This document shows, one piece after another, positions 62,941 through 64,000 of a stretch of 64,000 nucleotides of DNA. Positions within the stretch are counted from its first letter, which is position 1. Each line of letters opens with the position of its first letter. The stretch is taken from contig JACVVK020000474.1 of the NCBI GenBank assembly GCA_018292915.2, positions 262,001 to 326,000 on the forward strand, given 5' to 3'. The position numbers and the translations under genes were made by a program. A model generated the notes under the pieces. The model was not told the origin of the DNA. It worked only from the letters and a program-made list of their open reading frames with translations, and did not search any database. Origin of the DNA: Batillaria attramentaria. Lineage: Eukaryota; Mollusca; Gastropoda; Batillariidae.

Positions 62941-64000
62941 TGGAGCGGTCTATTCTCCAACTGCCTCCCAGGCATGTTGCCTTCATTGGCAACTAAGGAA
63001 TTTTCCTTCTTACCTCTCTATCCCTCACCTGTCCATTCGCCTGTCTCTTTCTCTTTAAAACCCCCGAATCTAGCCGCTCTGTCCTTCCTCTCATCTCTCA
63101 GCTGATTTCTCTAAGTTCGGCCTTTTCATCTATATTTCTTTTTAACCCCTCACTCACGTCTGCACTACCAGTGGTTAGGAATAAGTGGTTGGGCACATGC
63201 TGCGAACTGGTGTATTGCGCGTAAGAGATAAGTTGCAATATTTGCTGTATATGCGCTTAGTATTTATCTTTGTTTTACCTAGTTGTAATTGTTTTTCTAC
63301 GCTTTTTTGTAATGGGGAGTTCGAGATACTAGAAACTAGGCGTCTCCTGCATGTCCTAGGTTTATTTTGCCTCGTAGACCAGTTTGCATCCTTTGTCCAA
63401 CGTTACATTTTGGGGTTTTTGTTTTTTTTTCATGTAGTGCAGGCACACACAGCCGCGAATTAGTCTATGTGGCTTGCGCGGCTTTAAGCCTTTTAAAAAC
63501 TCACTCACTCACCCGTGCTGGAGCGGTCTGTTCTCCAACTGCCTCCCAGGCGTATTGTCTTCATTGGCCGGCAACTAAGGAATTTTCCTTCCTACCTCTG
63601 TCTGTCCCTCACCAGCCCATTCGCCTGTCTCTTTCTCTTTAAAACCTCCCGAATTTAGCCGCCCTGTCCTTCCTCTCATCTTTCAGCTGATTTCTAAGTT
63701 CAGCCCTTTCATCTATATTTTTAACCCCTCACTCGCGTCTGCACTACCAGTGGTTAGGTAAGTGATGTTGGGCATATGCTGCGAACTGGTTTATTGCGCC
63801 TAGGAGATAAGTTGAAATATTTGCTAAGTATTTGCTTAGTATTTATCTTTGTTTTACCTAGTTGTAATTATTTGTTTTCTACGCTTTTTTGTATTCGGGA
63901 GTTTGATAAATTAGCATGAAGGTGCAGCGTCTCCTGCATGTCCTAGGTTTATATTGCCCCGTAGACCAGTTTGCATCCTTTGTCCAACGTTACATTTTTT
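62941..64000 (+). repeat. 578-bp tandem repeat containing B-exon intron sequence
   Basis: A unit starting tggagcggtct at 62941 repeats at 63519 and runs off the window. Its second half (actcacgtctgcactaccag ... tttgtccaacgttacatttt) matches the intron after B exons at about 23930-24210 and after the other B exons, in plus orientation but without the exon. This suggests that more of the array lies beyond the window. Confidence 0.88.

Overview
This is eukaryotic, intron-rich DNA, most likely from a mollusc or another lophotrochozoan. That attribution is inferred from the style of the genes and repeats; nothing in the window names a species. Evidence for a nuclear animal genome is the spliced genes with GT-AG introns, long GT/CA microsatellites, several tRNA-derived SINEs, LINE, Penelope-like, LTR and DNA-transposon remnants, and large minisatellites. 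There are no bacterial-style operons, CRISPR arrays or complete tRNA/rRNA genes.

Three plus-strand genes can be supported. (1) At 676-900 is the last coding exon of a ceramide-1-phosphate transfer protein (CPTP, GLTP fold). Its C-terminal coding part is followed by about five decayed tandem copies of itself. (2) At 6617-11730 is a complete seven-exon D-2-hydroxyglutarate dehydrogenase gene (D2HGDH, 526 aa). All splice phases agree and the family's FAD- and metal-binding motifs are intact. (3) At about 17623-34812 I reconstruct a gene I do not recognise. It has about 17 very short exons (25-127 nt) in recurring types: A exons are Pro-rich (phase 1 to 0), B exons are Ala-rich from GCA repeats (0 to 1), C exons encode a conserved 19-residue segment (1 to 1), and there are Arg/Lys-rich exons. 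It ends in an exon with 75 consecutive prolines. The 17 exons chain in one open frame of 460 codons. Pieces of the same exon set lie inverted on the minus strand at about 60745-62600, and intron pieces recur on the plus strand at 62941-64000.

The rest is repeat-dominated. Introns of the third gene hold SINE copies, an array of TGACCTTGA/TCAAGGTCA motifs, a probable minus-strand solo LTR (24981-25879) and two facing THAP-like zinc-finger fragments (about 31690-33330). Region 35-52 kb carries a Penelope-like RT fragment, a 57-bp minisatellite, an hAT-like MITE with an 8-bp target duplication, a second TIR element with a nested SINE, a 2.4-kb tandem array, fragments of two LINE types and a 1.7-kb minisatellite. 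Region 52-60 kb has a pair of hairpin modules with co-varying arms, a three-copy 290-bp repeat, and a 1007-bp pogo/Tigger-like element inserted in a 29-bp minisatellite. Islands rich in CAGT/ACTG and CCGG lie directly upstream of the first coding exons of both D2HGDH and the micro-exon gene.
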